From positions 2,542,001 through 2,606,000 of the forward strand of contig NZ_CP067089.2 in NCBI RefSeq assembly GCF_016616095.2: a stretch of DNA of 64,000 nt, written 5' to 3'. How positions within the stretch are numbered: position 1 is the stretch's first letter; every line of letters starts with the position of its first letter. This document shows, piece by piece, positions 16,903 through 26,325 of this stretch. Origin of the DNA: Breznakiella homolactica (lineage in GTDB: Bacteria > Spirochaetota > Spirochaetia > Treponematales > Breznakiellaceae). The translations under genes and the position numbers were made by a program. A model generated the notes under the pieces. It made no database searches. It was given only the letters and a program-made list of their open reading frames with translations, and was not told the DNA's origin.

Positions 16903-18246
16903 ATGGCAGCAAAGAAACTGACGGTTCGGGAAAAACTCGGGTTCGGGATTTACGATCTCGGCGGCAATCTGTTTTTTACCGCCCTTGGTTTCTGGAGCCT
17001 TAACTACCTAACCGATACGGTCGGTTTGGCAGCGGGCCTTGCCGGGCTCGCTGTGATGATCGGCAAGCTGTGGGATGCGGTCACCGATCCGGTAATGGGC
17101 TATATCTCAGACAGGACGAGATCCCGCTGGGGGCGGCGGCGGCCCTATCTGCTTTTCGGGGCGGTCCCGCTTTTCCTGACCATGTGGTTCTTTTTTACTA
17201 ATCCTCAGATTGAAAATCCGGTGCTGCTGACACTCTGGGCGGCACTGGCGCTGATGCTGCTCAACACCGCCTATACCGTAACGAATATCCCTTATTCATC
17301 CCTTACCCCGGAACTGACCGACGATTACCATGAACGGACAAGCCTCAACGGCTACCGCTTCGGATGCGCGGTATTCGGCACCATAATCGGGGCGGCTGCG
17401 GTACAGCCCATTGTGGACACCTTCCCTGATAAAAGCAAAGGGTTCTCCGCGGCGGGTTTTATCCTCGGACTGATCATGATGGCGGCGACCTTGATAACGT
17501 TTTTCGGAACCAAGGAAAAAAAACATTCCCCCAAGGATTACCCCACGGAGGGTTTCTTCTCAACCTACAAGGCGGTCTTCTTCAATAAACCCTATGTAAT
17601 ACTGCTCATCACCTATGCCCTCAACCTCATGGGATTGAATTTTCTCCAGGGCATTCTGGTATATTACACAAAATATATTTATAACCGTGAGGACATCACC
17701 ACCATTGCCCTGGTGATACTTTTGGCTGTGGCCATGGTGTGCATTCCCCTCTCGGTGCTGGTCTCAAAAAAGATCGGCAAGAAGCGGACCTATCAGATCT
17801 GTTTCGGTGTGCTTGCTTCAGCCTGCGCCATTATCTTTTTTCTGGGGCACATCCTGGGACCGAATTTCTTTTTAGGTCTCATGGTATACGCAGGAATCGG
17901 TGTCGGCTTCGGGTATGTGGCGCCCTTCTCGATGGTCCCCGATACAATTGAATTCGACGCGGTAAAAACCGGAGCGCGGAAAGAAGGAGCGTACTACGGC
18001 ATGTGGACCTTTGTATCCAAGGCAGGCCAGGCTCTTTCGATCTTTTTTTCCGGCCTCATCCTTTCCCTGGGAGGGTATGTCGCGGACGGCATCCAGAATT
18101 CCGGAGCGATCATGGCAATCCGGTTAATTATCGGCCCCTTCCCCGCACTGGTACTGATCGCGGCGTTCATCCTGGTACAGTTTTATCCGATAGACGAAAA
18201 GACCTACCAGAGCATCATTGCCCAAAACAGCCGGGAAGAATCCTAG
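16903..18246 (+). CDS. GPH-family sugar:cation symporter (MFS_2)
   Basis: A 447-residue inner-membrane transporter of the glycoside-pentoside-hexuronide family with about 12 transmembrane helices. Family marks include the N-terminal GFGIYDLGGNLFF, KLWDAVTDPVMGYISDRTRSRWGRRRPY (loop 2-3) and YAGIGVGFGYVAPFSMVPDTIEFD in the second half. SD TGGAGG is seven bases before the ATG. Substrates of this family are sugars, glycosides or uronates. It lies just outside the repeat-bracketed locus and may or may not serve the same pathway. Confidence 0.9.
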   Translation: MAAKKLTVREKLGFGIYDLGGNLFFTALGFWSLNYLTDTVGLAAGLAGLAVMIGKLWDAVTDPVMGYISDRTRSRWGRRRPYLLFGAVPLFLTMWFFFTNPQIENPVLLTLWAALALMLLNTAYTVTNIPYSSLTPELTDDYHERTSLNGYRFGCAVFGTIIGAAAVQPIVDTFPDKSKGFSAAGFILGLIMMAATLITFFGTKEKKHSPKDYPTEGFFSTYKAVFFNKPYVILLITYALNLMGLNFLQGILVYYTKYIYNREDITTIALVILLAVAMVCIPLSVLVSKKIGKKRTYQICFGVLASACAIIFFLGHILGPNFFLGLMVYAGIGVGFGYVAPFSMVPDTIEFDAVKTGARKEGAYYGMWTFVSKAGQALSIFFSGLILSLGGYVADGIQNSGAIMAIRLIIGPFPALVLIAAFILVQFYPIDEKTYQSIIAQNSREES

Positions 18247-18250
18247 GCCG

Positions 18251-18874
18251 TTACGGAGATACGTCCTGTTTCGGGAGGATCCGTCTCAGCAGGGTCCTGA
18301 AAAACGAAATCAGCGGACCGGTGCACAGCGCCGTCAGCAGTGTGCCGATACCTACGGTACTGCCAAAAAGCCATGCCACCAGAACACAGACGGCGTCGGT
18401 AAAAATTCTGAACCACCGGAACAGGGATTCCCGGTGGAGTTTTTCCGCCGCCACCAGAGCCAGGGCATCGTAGGGTGATGTCCCAAGATTGGTTTCAATA
18501 TAAATAGTAGCCCCAACGCAGATAAGCAGGATCCCCAGGAGCATGCCAGTGACACGGATATAGATATTCTCCGGCGGCAGGATTGATTGAATTATAAAAA
18601 GACCAAAATCCGATATATACCCGACTATTACCATACTCACCAGGGTTCCGAACCCGATTTTACTGCGGTCGGCAAAGAAGACAACCACCAGAAGAATCGC
18701 GTTAAAGATGATCTGCCAGGTCCCGAAACTTATTCCCACGGCCCGGGCCAAACCAATATTCATGCCCGAATAGGGATCGGTTCCCAGTTCCGCAAAACGC
18801 AGAAAAGAAATCCCTATGCTGATAATTGCCACACCAAGGACACACAGGGCACCTCTGATAAGATACGGTTTCAT
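18251..18874 (-). CDS. YczE/YitT-like integral membrane protein
   Basis: A 207-residue protein with five predicted transmembrane helices. AELGTDPYSGMNIGLA and ETNLGTSPYDALALVA are the paired G-T-S/D-P-Y motifs of the YczE/YyaS/YitT group, whose biochemical role is unsettled. It is convergent with the symporter gene (stops four bases apart) and is probably its own transcription unit. Confidence 0.8.
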   Translation of the reverse strand: MKPYLIRGALCVLGVAIISIGISFLRFAELGTDPYSGMNIGLARAVGISFGTWQIIFNAILLVVVFFADRSKIGFGTLVSMVIVGYISDFGLFIIQSILPPENIYIRVTGMLLGILLICVGATIYIETNLGTSPYDALALVAAEKLHRESLFRWFRIFTDAVCVLVAWLFGSTVGIGTLLTALCTGPLISFFRTLLRRILPKQDVSP

Positions 18875-19093
18875 TCTTAAATCTCCGAACAGTTCCGCAG
18901 CCGCATTTTTGTTTCACACCGATGGTAAACTGCCGCAGACTAACAGGAGTGTACCGGGAAACCGTACTTTATTCCAGGGCAGCCGTGTTATGCGGAACGA
19001 CAGCCGTGGCTGCTTATACGTTTGGCAGGGCCGCCGGAGAGATTCCATACGGCCCGTTTTTCCAGAACTTGCGTTGCTCCGGAGGCCCATATA

Positions 19094-19103
19094 AAGTATA
19101 CTT
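19094..19103. promoter_or_regulatory. Palindrome AAGTATACTT before the CDF exporter gene
   Basis: A perfect 10-bp palindrome 29 bases upstream of the exporter start, in an otherwise featureless 258-base gap. It could be an operator for a metal-sensing repressor, but there is no second copy in the window, so support is weak. Confidence 0.2.
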
Positions 19104-19132
19104 CTGGATACATAAGTGAAGAAAAGGTGTAT

Positions 19133-20092
19133 ATGGCAGATTCAGCAGATAAGACTACTTCCCGGGCAGGAATCATCAGGACCGCCGCCCTCACGGCGCT
19201 CATCGGCAATACCATCCTTGCGGTACTGAAAATAGTTGTCGGGCTTTCTTCCGGCAGCCTTGCGGTTGTGGGGGATGGTATCGATTCATCCATCGATGTC
19301 CTCATTGCCCTGATGTCGCTTTTGGTCGCCCGGATTATTGCCCGCCCCGCTGACGCGGGCCACCCCTGGGGTCACGGACGGGCGGAGACGATCGCAACGG
19401 TGGTTCTTTCTTTTATCCTGTTCTTTGCCGGCGGCCAGCTGATCCTCAACGCGGTATCTTCCATAGCTTCCGGGGAAGTTCCCGAGGTTCCTTCCATGCC
19501 GGCGGTGGTGGTTACGGTTATTTCCATAGCGGGAAAGCTGCTCCTTGCGTACAGCCAGTTCGCTTTCGGCAAAAAGGCCAATTCCGCCATGCTCAAGGCA
19601 AACGCAAAAAACATGGCATCCGATGTTATTATTTCTGCGGGAGTACTGGTGGGCCTCGGTATTTCCATGCTTACGGGGATCGGTATTATTGATCCCATTG
19701 TGGCGATCCTGGTCGGCTTCTGGGTCATAAAATCGGCGGTGGGCATTTTTACGGAAGCCAATGCGGAACTGATGGACGGCGGTTCGGGAACCGAACCGTA
19801 CCGGGAAGTTTTCGATGCGGTCCGCACCGTTCCGGGAGCCGGAAACCCCCACCGGGCGAGGATGCGCCGCATCGCGGGCTTCTGGGATATTGATATCGAT
19901 ATAGAAGTTAACCCCGACCTGACTGTCCGGGAAGCCCACGGGATCGCCACGAAAGTGGAGGATGCCATAAAGGCGCGGATAGAAGGCGTGTACGATATCA
20001 TGGTTCATGTCGAGCCCGCAGGGGATTCTACCAATTCAACGGAAGAAGGATTCGGTCTGTGCGAGGATGAACTCCGGAAAGACGGGAATTAA
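19133..20092 (+). CDS. Cation diffusion facilitator (CDF) family metal transporter
   Basis: A 319-residue inner-membrane divalent-metal exporter. Six helices and a cytoplasmic C-terminal domain are predicted. Motifs: VVGDGIDSSIDVLIAL (helix 2), HPWGHGRAET after helix 3, and NMASDVIISAGVLVG in helix 5, where the usual first His of the zinc site is replaced by Asn. That change is seen in non-zinc (iron, manganese or cobalt) members, so the metal is uncertain. ATG 19133 is chosen over an upstream in-frame extension that lacks homology. It ends convergently with the lipoprotein gene, their stop codons overlapping. Confidence 0.9.
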   Translation: MADSADKTTSRAGIIRTAALTALIGNTILAVLKIVVGLSSGSLAVVGDGIDSSIDVLIALMSLLVARIIARPADAGHPWGHGRAETIATVVLSFILFFAGGQLILNAVSSIASGEVPEVPSMPAVVVTVISIAGKLLLAYSQFAFGKKANSAMLKANAKNMASDVIISAGVLVGLGISMLTGIGIIDPIVAILVGFWVIKSAVGIFTEANAELMDGGSGTEPYREVFDAVRTVPGAGNPHRARMRRIAGFWDIDIDIEVNPDLTVREAHGIATKVEDAIKARIEGVYDIMVHVEPAGDSTNSTEEGFGLCEDELRKDGN

Positions 20093-20736
20093 AACGTGAT
20101 GACCGCCGGGAGCGAAACATCACTGCTGTAATGCTTAATCGAAACAAAATAGGTAAACCGGGAAACAAGGCTGGAAATCAGCCGCTCCCGGCTGCCGCCG
20201 CTGAGCGGTTCATTGCCGGAAATTGAAGGGAAGCCGACAATCAGAGTCCAATATTCCCCGGGGGGACCGCTTTCCAGGGACAGGGCAAAAAGCTGTCCGT
20301 CCTCCGTATTCTGTTCACGCATTTGATATCCTCCGGGGGACGGCCGCAGGGTCCAAATCCCCGGATCGTAGTATACCGGTTCTCCGCTGGCCCAGACGAA
20401 AAATCCCGGAACGTCAGAAGCCGCCCCGGCCTCCCCTTCCGCGGGAAATTCAACATTATATTCACCGTATACCGACGAAAACGCGTTGGGGCCGAACCCA
20501 GGCAGCCCGGAAGCGCGGGTATCCCCGCGGACAAGAATTGCCGAAGGCGCGGTTACCGGCTGGACCGGCCGCGGGTCCCGCTCAACCAGCAGGACCGGGG
20601 ACTGTCCCTGCCGGAAGAGGTCCGTTCCTCCGGAACCATCCTCCGGGCGGAGAAGCCCCGCGCAGGAAAAAAGTGACAGACAATATAAAGCGACGGCACC
20701 GAAAAAAAGGCGGCGCCTAACACCCCAAGCTTCCAT
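20089..20736 (-). CDS. Hypothetical lipoprotein
   Basis: About 215 residues beginning MEAWGVRRRLFFGAVALYCLSLFSCAG, a signal peptide with lipobox LFSC. The mature part is rich in Gly and Pro and has a repeated theme of short beta-prone segments (VPGFFVWASGEPVYYDPG, YWTLIVGFPSISG). No family is recognised. ATG 20736 gives the more typical signal peptide than ATG 20772. It is divergent from the orphan at 20862; a palindrome lies between them. Confidence 0.65.
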   Translation of the reverse strand: MEAWGVRRRLFFGAVALYCLSLFSCAGLLRPEDGSGGTDLFRQGQSPVLLVERDPRPVQPVTAPSAILVRGDTRASGLPGFGPNAFSSVYGEYNVEFPAEGEAGAASDVPGFFVWASGEPVYYDPGIWTLRPSPGGYQMREQNTEDGQLFALSLESGPPGEYWTLIVGFPSISGNEPLSGGSRERLISSLVSRFTYFVSIKHYSSDVSLPAVITF

Positions 20737-20832
20737 ATAATAATGATACCTGAAATAGAAAAATTTTTCCATAATTCGTAAAATAGTCTTCTCAGGGAAT
20801 CCGGGATCTCCTCGAACATGTCACTTTTTATC

Positions 20833-20854
20833 GCTAAAATATTGTCGTTTTAGC
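20833..20854. promoter_or_regulatory. Inverted repeat between divergent genes
   Basis: GCTAAAA and TTTTAGC are separated by eight bases, ending eight bases before the start of the 642-residue orphan. It may be an operator, or a hairpin affecting initiation of a gene that has no clear SD. Confidence 0.35.
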
Positions 20855-20861
20855 AATAAGA

Positions 20862-22790
20862 ATGTATGATAAAGTAATGGCTCAGAATACCGCATTATAT
20901 CCAATACTCCGATCATTCGCGAACAAAAACCACTACCCGGAAATAAATATTGAGGCATTTATCAGTTTTCTGGAGAAGTACGCGAAACGGGCAATTCCCG
21001 AACGGCCGGAGTGGAACCGGTGGGCCGAAGACACCAGCCAGAGAGTCTGGGGAGAACTTCCCTCGCTGGTGGAAGATGAAAAGATTCAGCTCTTAACCGA
21101 TGAGTTCGGTACGAGAATCGTGATGATCCACTTCTATGTGGATATAATCCAGCAGGCTTATGAATCGCCGGACTCAACGGCGGACCTGCCCTTTCCCGAC
21201 GAAAAGTCGTTCAAATTATCTATCTCCGAGGACCAGATCAGGCCGATCAGTGTTGAATACGATCTTTCGGCGTATATTGATAATCCCCAGGAAACTCAGC
21301 TCCCAATCATCAAACTGACCTTCCCCGACGGGTTGGGCAATACCCTGATCCTGGCGTCCATGATACCCGACACCCTTCTGGAATCGGCTTTTCTCAAGAT
21401 CAGGAATTTTCTCCGGAGCCACAACAACAAAGAATATTTCCAGCACAAACTGGCGCCGTCATTCCAGGGCAAGGAGTCCCAGCTCCGGGAAGTCCTCAAC
21501 CAGCTTCTGGTAAAACCCTTCGAAGCCCTTCGGATTATGAAGGATGCCGGGGATTTTTCATTTTTGTTCTGGTCATATTTCGCAAATTTTGTCAGAAGCG
21601 ATATTAAAAAGAAAAAAGAACAGCTTCTGGAAGAAACCGCCGCGCTCCAGTCAATATATATTATTGAAGTTTTCAACAGTTATTACAAAGGAAAGGCGGT
21701 TAAAAGAAGGGAATCAGAGCTGGCGTTTAAAAACCTGGATTTGCTGCTGGACAAACCGCCCTTTATGTATACCCTGGACAATGTCATCAAATTCACCGAT
21801 AAAAACGGCGTCCCCCTGCTGGGACAGTACACCCAGGAAGCGCTGGAAGATTTTTTAAAAACAAAAACCACCGAAAGCAAGCAGGATGAACTCCCTGAGC
21901 TGCTCATTGTCCGCGGACTGCAGGACGAACGCTGGTTTGTCAAAAAAACAAAAATGCTTCCACTGTGTACGCGGCTTCTCGGTGACGCCAGACCCCTGAT
22001 ACGGAAGGCGATCTCCAAACGGTGGCTTAAAATTCTTAAGGAATACCAAAACGAGCCGGCCATGGAAAGCGACGCCGAGTTTGAAAGACTGCTGCTGAAA
22101 TACATGACTGAGCTGGCTCCGGCGCTGACCGCTCTGCTGGAAGATCAGAAGCTCTACCTCGTGTATGAAGAGCTGGAACGCACCCAGTCGGATATTCCGG
22201 AAACGAGCCGGCTGTACCGCAACGGTGTGCTCATACCGCTCAACGAACTTCTGCTCATCCGGCGCAAGGATACCTTGACGGATACCAAGATACTGCTGCC
22301 CTTCTGGCATTCTATTCCGATACTCACCTGGCTTATCGGCTTCTTTAAAAATCTGGGAAAACGAAAGCAGATCAGCCGCGCCATGGAGCAGGAAAACCAG
22401 GCCGCGGAAGACGAAATCATCCCAACGAAAAAAATCACCTCCCAGCAGCATACACTGAAAGCCGCTGCCCAGGATCTCAAGGAACAGCTTGTTCCCGAAG
22501 GGGAAACCCTGGATTCATATCTTCAGATTCTGCAGGAACGGTGGAGCCGCCTGCTCAACGCCCAGGCTAAACAGAATCTCATTGAGGATGTCAACGCCCT
22601 GGTCCGGGACCGGCTCAGACAGATTCTTCGCATCCAGAAGAATTCCACCCTTACGGAAGACACTCTCCACAGAATGTCAAATGCCATTATCAACGATACA
22701 CCGGCGCTGCAGCGGCTGGGCAGCCGGGAGTCCCTGACCATGTATATTGAAATTTACGTTATAAAACTCGTTCTGAATATCCGGTTCTGA
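20862..22790 (+). CDS. Conserved-type hypothetical protein, 642 residues
   Basis: I do not recognise this protein. It is predicted cytoplasmic, largely alpha-helical and acidic-basic mixed, with no signal peptide. A single hydrophobic stretch (ILLPFWHSIPILTWLIGFF, near residue 490) could be a membrane anchor or buried helix. Predicted coiled-coil-like segments follow (about 510-600, with LKAAAQDLKEQLVPEG and RWSRLLNAQAKQN). The start is ATG 20862 or the in-frame ATG 20877; neither has a strong SD. Base composition resembles the neighbours and the frame is open throughout, so it is very likely a real gene. Confidence 0.75.
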   Translation: MYDKVMAQNTALYPILRSFANKNHYPEINIEAFISFLEKYAKRAIPERPEWNRWAEDTSQRVWGELPSLVEDEKIQLLTDEFGTRIVMIHFYVDIIQQAYESPDSTADLPFPDEKSFKLSISEDQIRPISVEYDLSAYIDNPQETQLPIIKLTFPDGLGNTLILASMIPDTLLESAFLKIRNFLRSHNNKEYFQHKLAPSFQGKESQLREVLNQLLVKPFEALRIMKDAGDFSFLFWSYFANFVRSDIKKKKEQLLEETAALQSIYIIEVFNSYYKGKAVKRRESELAFKNLDLLLDKPPFMYTLDNVIKFTDKNGVPLLGQYTQEALEDFLKTKTTESKQDELPELLIVRGLQDERWFVKKTKMLPLCTRLLGDARPLIRKAISKRWLKILKEYQNEPAMESDAEFERLLLKYMTELAPALTALLEDQKLYLVYEELERTQSDIPETSRLYRNGVLIPLNELLLIRRKDTLTDTKILLPFWHSIPILTWLIGFFKNLGKRKQISRAMEQENQAAEDEIIPTKKITSQQHTLKAAAQDLKEQLVPEGETLDSYLQILQERWSRLLNAQAKQNLIEDVNALVRDRLRQILRIQKNSTLTEDTLHRMSNAIINDTPALQRLGSRESLTMYIEIYVIKLVLNIRF

Positions 22791-23022
22791 TTGCTCCTTT
22801 TACACAGAGTAATTTTCGATTCAATTGCTTTTTCCATACCCCTGGACCGCTGCGTCTAAATACGCTCACCGCCGGGACGCGGCTGTGAACTTCTCCGCAG
22901 AAAAACGGATATCCCGAATTCCGCCGCTGATTACCGGTGTACATTGTGCAAAACCTTGAACACCAAAGGTAAATCACGCATACTAATAAGGATACTAATT
23001 GCGGATCAAGGTACGTGAACCT

Positions 23023-24192
23023 ATGGCAAATGGACTGAATAACAGTAATCTCAAAAGCAGCAACCGAGGCTTAATGCTGCAGCTTATTGCGGCGGGAAAG
23101 CAGCCGTCCAGAATAGAATTGGCCAGACAAAGTAATTTAACTAAGATGGCGGTTTCCAAAATTGTCACCAATCTGATCGATGACGGATTGGTTGAAGAAA
23201 CCGGAATTGAAGAAACAAACAATGTCGGACGCAACCCGATCGGGCTGGGAATTTCTTCCCGGGCGCCTAAAATTGTTGGGCTGCTTATTGACCGCAAATA
23301 CTGTATGGCGATTCTCTGCGATCTGAGAATGAAAATATTGTTGTTGGAACGTTTGGATCTGGACGAGTCCTGTAACAGCACTTCACTGCAGAAAACCATC
23401 TATACCCTGCTGGGAAAAATATTCCGCAGCCCCCAGGCTGATACTGTACTTGGTATTGGAGTTGGAACACCAGGTCCTGTTGATATCAACAACGGGATTA
23501 TTCTGAATCCGCCTAATTTTTACGGAATCACAAACTTCCCGGTTGGATCAATACTGCGAAGAAAGTATGACCTGCCGGTTCTTGTCGACAACCAGTGCAA
23601 CACCGCCGCGGTGGTGGAACGTTTTTTCGGGGTTGGAAAGTATTTTTTAGATTTTGTTTATGTGGGAATCACAACCGGCATTGGCTCCGGCATTATTACG
23701 AACGGTCAGCTGCTCCAGAACTTCAACGGTCTTTCCAGTGAAATCGGGCATTTGAGTATTAATTATGACGGCCCCGTTTGCACCTGCGGAAACCGCGGAT
23801 GCCTTGAGGCATATATCGGAACGCCGGTATTAAGCAAAACAATTGAAGAACTTACCGGAGAGCGTCTGTCTTTCCGGGAGCTTTGTGAACGGGATGGAAC
23901 CTCACCCTATACGGAATTGTTTGAGGATATGATTGAAAAACTGGGGAGCGCGTTAACCAGCTGTATCAATTTGCTCAATCCGCAGGCAGTTGTATTGGGC
24001 CACGAAAGCTACTGGCTTTCGGATATGCGAACCAACCAATTGGAGCAATTACTCAACGCGCGCAAAATATCGCAAACCTACCGTCATATAGAAGTCATCA
24101 AGCCTTTTTTCGCTGAACAAACGACAGTTCTGGGCTGTGCCTCATCGATTGCGGCGCTTGTTTTTAGCGGACAGCTATTGTCCGGCAAATAG
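23023..24192 (+). CDS. ROK-family transcriptional regulator/sugar kinase-like protein
   Basis: About 389 residues with an N-terminal winged HTH (SRIELARQSNLTKMAVSKIVTNLIDDGLVEE) fused to a ROK domain. ROK motifs are GIGVGTPGPVDINNG and the zinc site CTCGNRGCLEAYIG; the acidic position appears in VDNQCNTAAVVERFFG. Such XylR/NagC-like proteins repress sugar genes and release DNA on binding the sugar. TTG 22999, with AAGGA seven bases upstream, is an alternative start; ATG 23023 is conservative. It is convergent with the kinase-aldolase-isomerase operon, which it probably controls. Confidence 0.88.
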   Translation: MANGLNNSNLKSSNRGLMLQLIAAGKQPSRIELARQSNLTKMAVSKIVTNLIDDGLVEETGIEETNNVGRNPIGLGISSRAPKIVGLLIDRKYCMAILCDLRMKILLLERLDLDESCNSTSLQKTIYTLLGKIFRSPQADTVLGIGVGTPGPVDINNGIILNPPNFYGITNFPVGSILRRKYDLPVLVDNQCNTAAVVERFFGVGKYFLDFVYVGITTGIGSGIITNGQLLQNFNGLSSEIGHLSINYDGPVCTCGNRGCLEAYIGTPVLSKTIEELTGERLSFRELCERDGTSPYTELFEDMIEKLGSALTSCINLLNPQAVVLGHESYWLSDMRTNQLEQLLNARKISQTYRHIEVIKPFFAEQTTVLGCASSIAALVFSGQLLSGK

Positions 24193-24265
24193 CCAATGCA
24201 AAAACGGGTATCCGGCAGTTAGGGTATGGTTATTTTATACCGGGTATGTTCAGATTTTTACGGAA

Positions 24266-25390
24266 TCAACGATTCACAGCGGCGGGACGTTTTTTCCAAC
24301 CTGCTTCGATCTTCTTTATCATTTCCTCAAAGGACATCAATCCGCTTAACGCATCGTAGGATGCGACACAGCAAGCGCCCGCGCCGGCGGCGAGCTGCAA
24401 ACATCGCTGCGGAGAATATCCTTCTATGGCAGCCATAAGGAACGCCGCCAGGCTCACATCACCGGCGCCTGTGCCGGAACAGTAACGCTCTTCCTGGTAG
24501 CTTGCCTCAAAAACATCCGTACCAGCCCATGGTTCATACTGCGGTCCAAGCGCCGTGAGGGTTCCTGCGTCCGCTGTCCGCAGATACATCCCGGGAGCTC
24601 CGCACTTTATCAGGACTATTTTCGCGCCCCAATCAATCAGCTGGTCCGCAAGCGGTTTAATGTCTTGTTCCAAATCAAGGACCAACGTAACATCTTTGCC
24701 CTTGCTCCGGTCCAGCCATTCGGCGTGGCGTTCACGATCCAGCATAAAACACAGCTCCTCTACACTGGGAACAAAAAAATCAACATATTGTATCAAGTCC
24801 TTCAGGATCACCCGCCAATCCGGTTTCGCCGCATCCGATGACGGATCGATTGCCGCCATATCCAGGGATGTCAGGATGCCCAGATCTTTGACTTCCCTGA
24901 AAATCCGGATCAGCTCGGAACCGTTATTCCCGTATAGGCGCTGCATAACAGTGGGGTAACCGAAATGAAACAGGTCAGCGCCTTCAACTTTGCCAAAGTC
25001 AATATCGCTGTAATCGAAAAAATTGCTGGCCCCGGGATAATGAAGGAATATCCGGTCAATTCCGGGCGGGGAAAGAACCACCGAATACGATGTGCCGCAA
25101 TCGGGCGAAACAATCAGACCTTCATGGATTCCATACCCGGCGAGAATTTTTTCAACAAGGGTTCCAAAATAGTCCCGGCCGATTTTTCCCATCAACGTAA
25201 CATCAGCGCCGAAGTACTGGAACGCAAGTCCGGAATTTGCCACGGAACCGCCGGTATGAATATCCGCGTTGTCGATCTCTATCAATTTTCCAGGGGACAG
25301 AAGTTCCTGTATTTCTTTCCTGGGACCTTCCTTGAAGACCGGCATTATATCAAGACACAGCAGCCCGGCGGATACTATCTTTTTGGCCAT
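24266..25390 (-). CDS. PfkB-family carbohydrate kinase
   Basis: A 374-residue ribokinase-like kinase. The substrate-binding start reads DIHTGGSVANSGLAFQYFGADVTLMGKIGRD (PfkB signature 1 region) and the catalytic anion-hole motif is CSGTGAGDVSLAAFL near residue 305, with Asp as the expected general base. Third gene of the operon after the isomerase and aldolase. It probably phosphorylates the ketose made by the isomerase. The exact hydroxyl (1 or 5) cannot be told from sequence. Confidence 0.87.
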   Translation of the reverse strand: MAKKIVSAGLLCLDIMPVFKEGPRKEIQELLSPGKLIEIDNADIHTGGSVANSGLAFQYFGADVTLMGKIGRDYFGTLVEKILAGYGIHEGLIVSPDCGTSYSVVLSPPGIDRIFLHYPGASNFFDYSDIDFGKVEGADLFHFGYPTVMQRLYGNNGSELIRIFREVKDLGILTSLDMAAIDPSSDAAKPDWRVILKDLIQYVDFFVPSVEELCFMLDRERHAEWLDRSKGKDVTLVLDLEQDIKPLADQLIDWGAKIVLIKCGAPGMYLRTADAGTLTALGPQYEPWAGTDVFEASYQEERYCSGTGAGDVSLAAFLMAAIEGYSPQRCLQLAAGAGACCVASYDALSGLMSFEEMIKKIEAGWKKRPAAVNR

Positions 25391-25410
25391 GGCACATTCA
25401 CCCTTTATTA

Positions 25411-26259
25411 TTAAGCTCTGTTTACCGAACCAAAGAGCTGCAGCTTTTTCACCACCTCTGCCTGAATAGCCTCTGTTACACCAATCTCCAGGTCGGTATA
25501 ACCCATTCCGTCTTTATAATGGCCGGCGATATAGCGGGCGGCAGTGTTATTGATGTCGGTAAAAATATTAACCTTACAGATTCCTTCCCGGATGCAGTTT
25601 CTGAAATCATCGGCCGACAAGCCGGAGCCGCCATGCAGTACCAGCGGGCATGAAACATCGGATGAGATTTGCTTCAGAATACCAATATCCAGTTTGGGAG
25701 CTGTGGTATACGCGCCGTGCGCATTGCCGATGGCGACAGCCAGAGCATCAACCCCTGTCCGCTCTGCGTATTCCTGCGCCTGTTTTGGATCAGTATAGAT
25801 AGAATGATCATCTCCTCCGCTGCTTTCGGCGGCATTTTCATTTGCTCCCACATGCCCAAGCTCACCTTCCACTGACGCACCAAAGTTATGCGCTGCTTTC
25901 GTTAATGCCGCGACCCGTTTGATATTATTCCCGTAGGTGTCGGTTGAGCAATCGTACATAACCGAGGTAAAACCGGCTTTCAGCGCATGAAAAATATTTG
26001 CTTCTGTCAGACCGTGATCAAAATGGACGACCACCGGAACTTTGGCTTTTTTCGCCATGGGGATCAGAAAGTAAGACAGTTCCTCCAAACCGGCGATGGG
26101 AAGAAGGACCTCGGCGGTACCGAATATGACCGGCGACTGTGTTTCCTCGGCGGCGCGGATGATACCTTTGGCCATTTCGAGATTGGTCGCGTTGAACATA
26201 CCCACCGCGTATTTATTCTTCCTGGCGTCTTTCAGGACTTCATTCAGTGTTACGAGCAT
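25411..26259 (-). CDS. Class II fructose-bisphosphate/tagatose-bisphosphate-type aldolase
   Basis: A 282-residue zinc aldolase of the FbaA/GatY/KbaY family, which cleaves ketose phosphates to dihydroxyacetone phosphate and an aldehyde. Zinc ligands appear in VHFDHG, AIGNAHGAY and VLHGGSG; GASVEGELGHVG supplies the conserved Glu. The phosphate-binding KVNIFTDIN is present. It lies between the isomerase and kinase genes. Substrate is likely the phosphorylated ketose of this operon rather than the glycolytic intermediate. Confidence 0.9.
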   Translation of the reverse strand: MLVTLNEVLKDARKNKYAVGMFNATNLEMAKGIIRAAEETQSPVIFGTAEVLLPIAGLEELSYFLIPMAKKAKVPVVVHFDHGLTEANIFHALKAGFTSVMYDCSTDTYGNNIKRVAALTKAAHNFGASVEGELGHVGANENAAESSGGDDHSIYTDPKQAQEYAERTGVDALAVAIGNAHGAYTTAPKLDIGILKQISSDVSCPLVLHGGSGLSADDFRNCIREGICKVNIFTDINNTAARYIAGHYKDGMGYTDLEIGVTEAIQAEVVKKLQLFGSVNRA

Positions 26260-26325
26260 ATTATAGACCCCCTTCTTTCTTCGAACGAGCCTCCGCGGGG
26301 AAAAACCTGCGGAGACTCTTTGACC

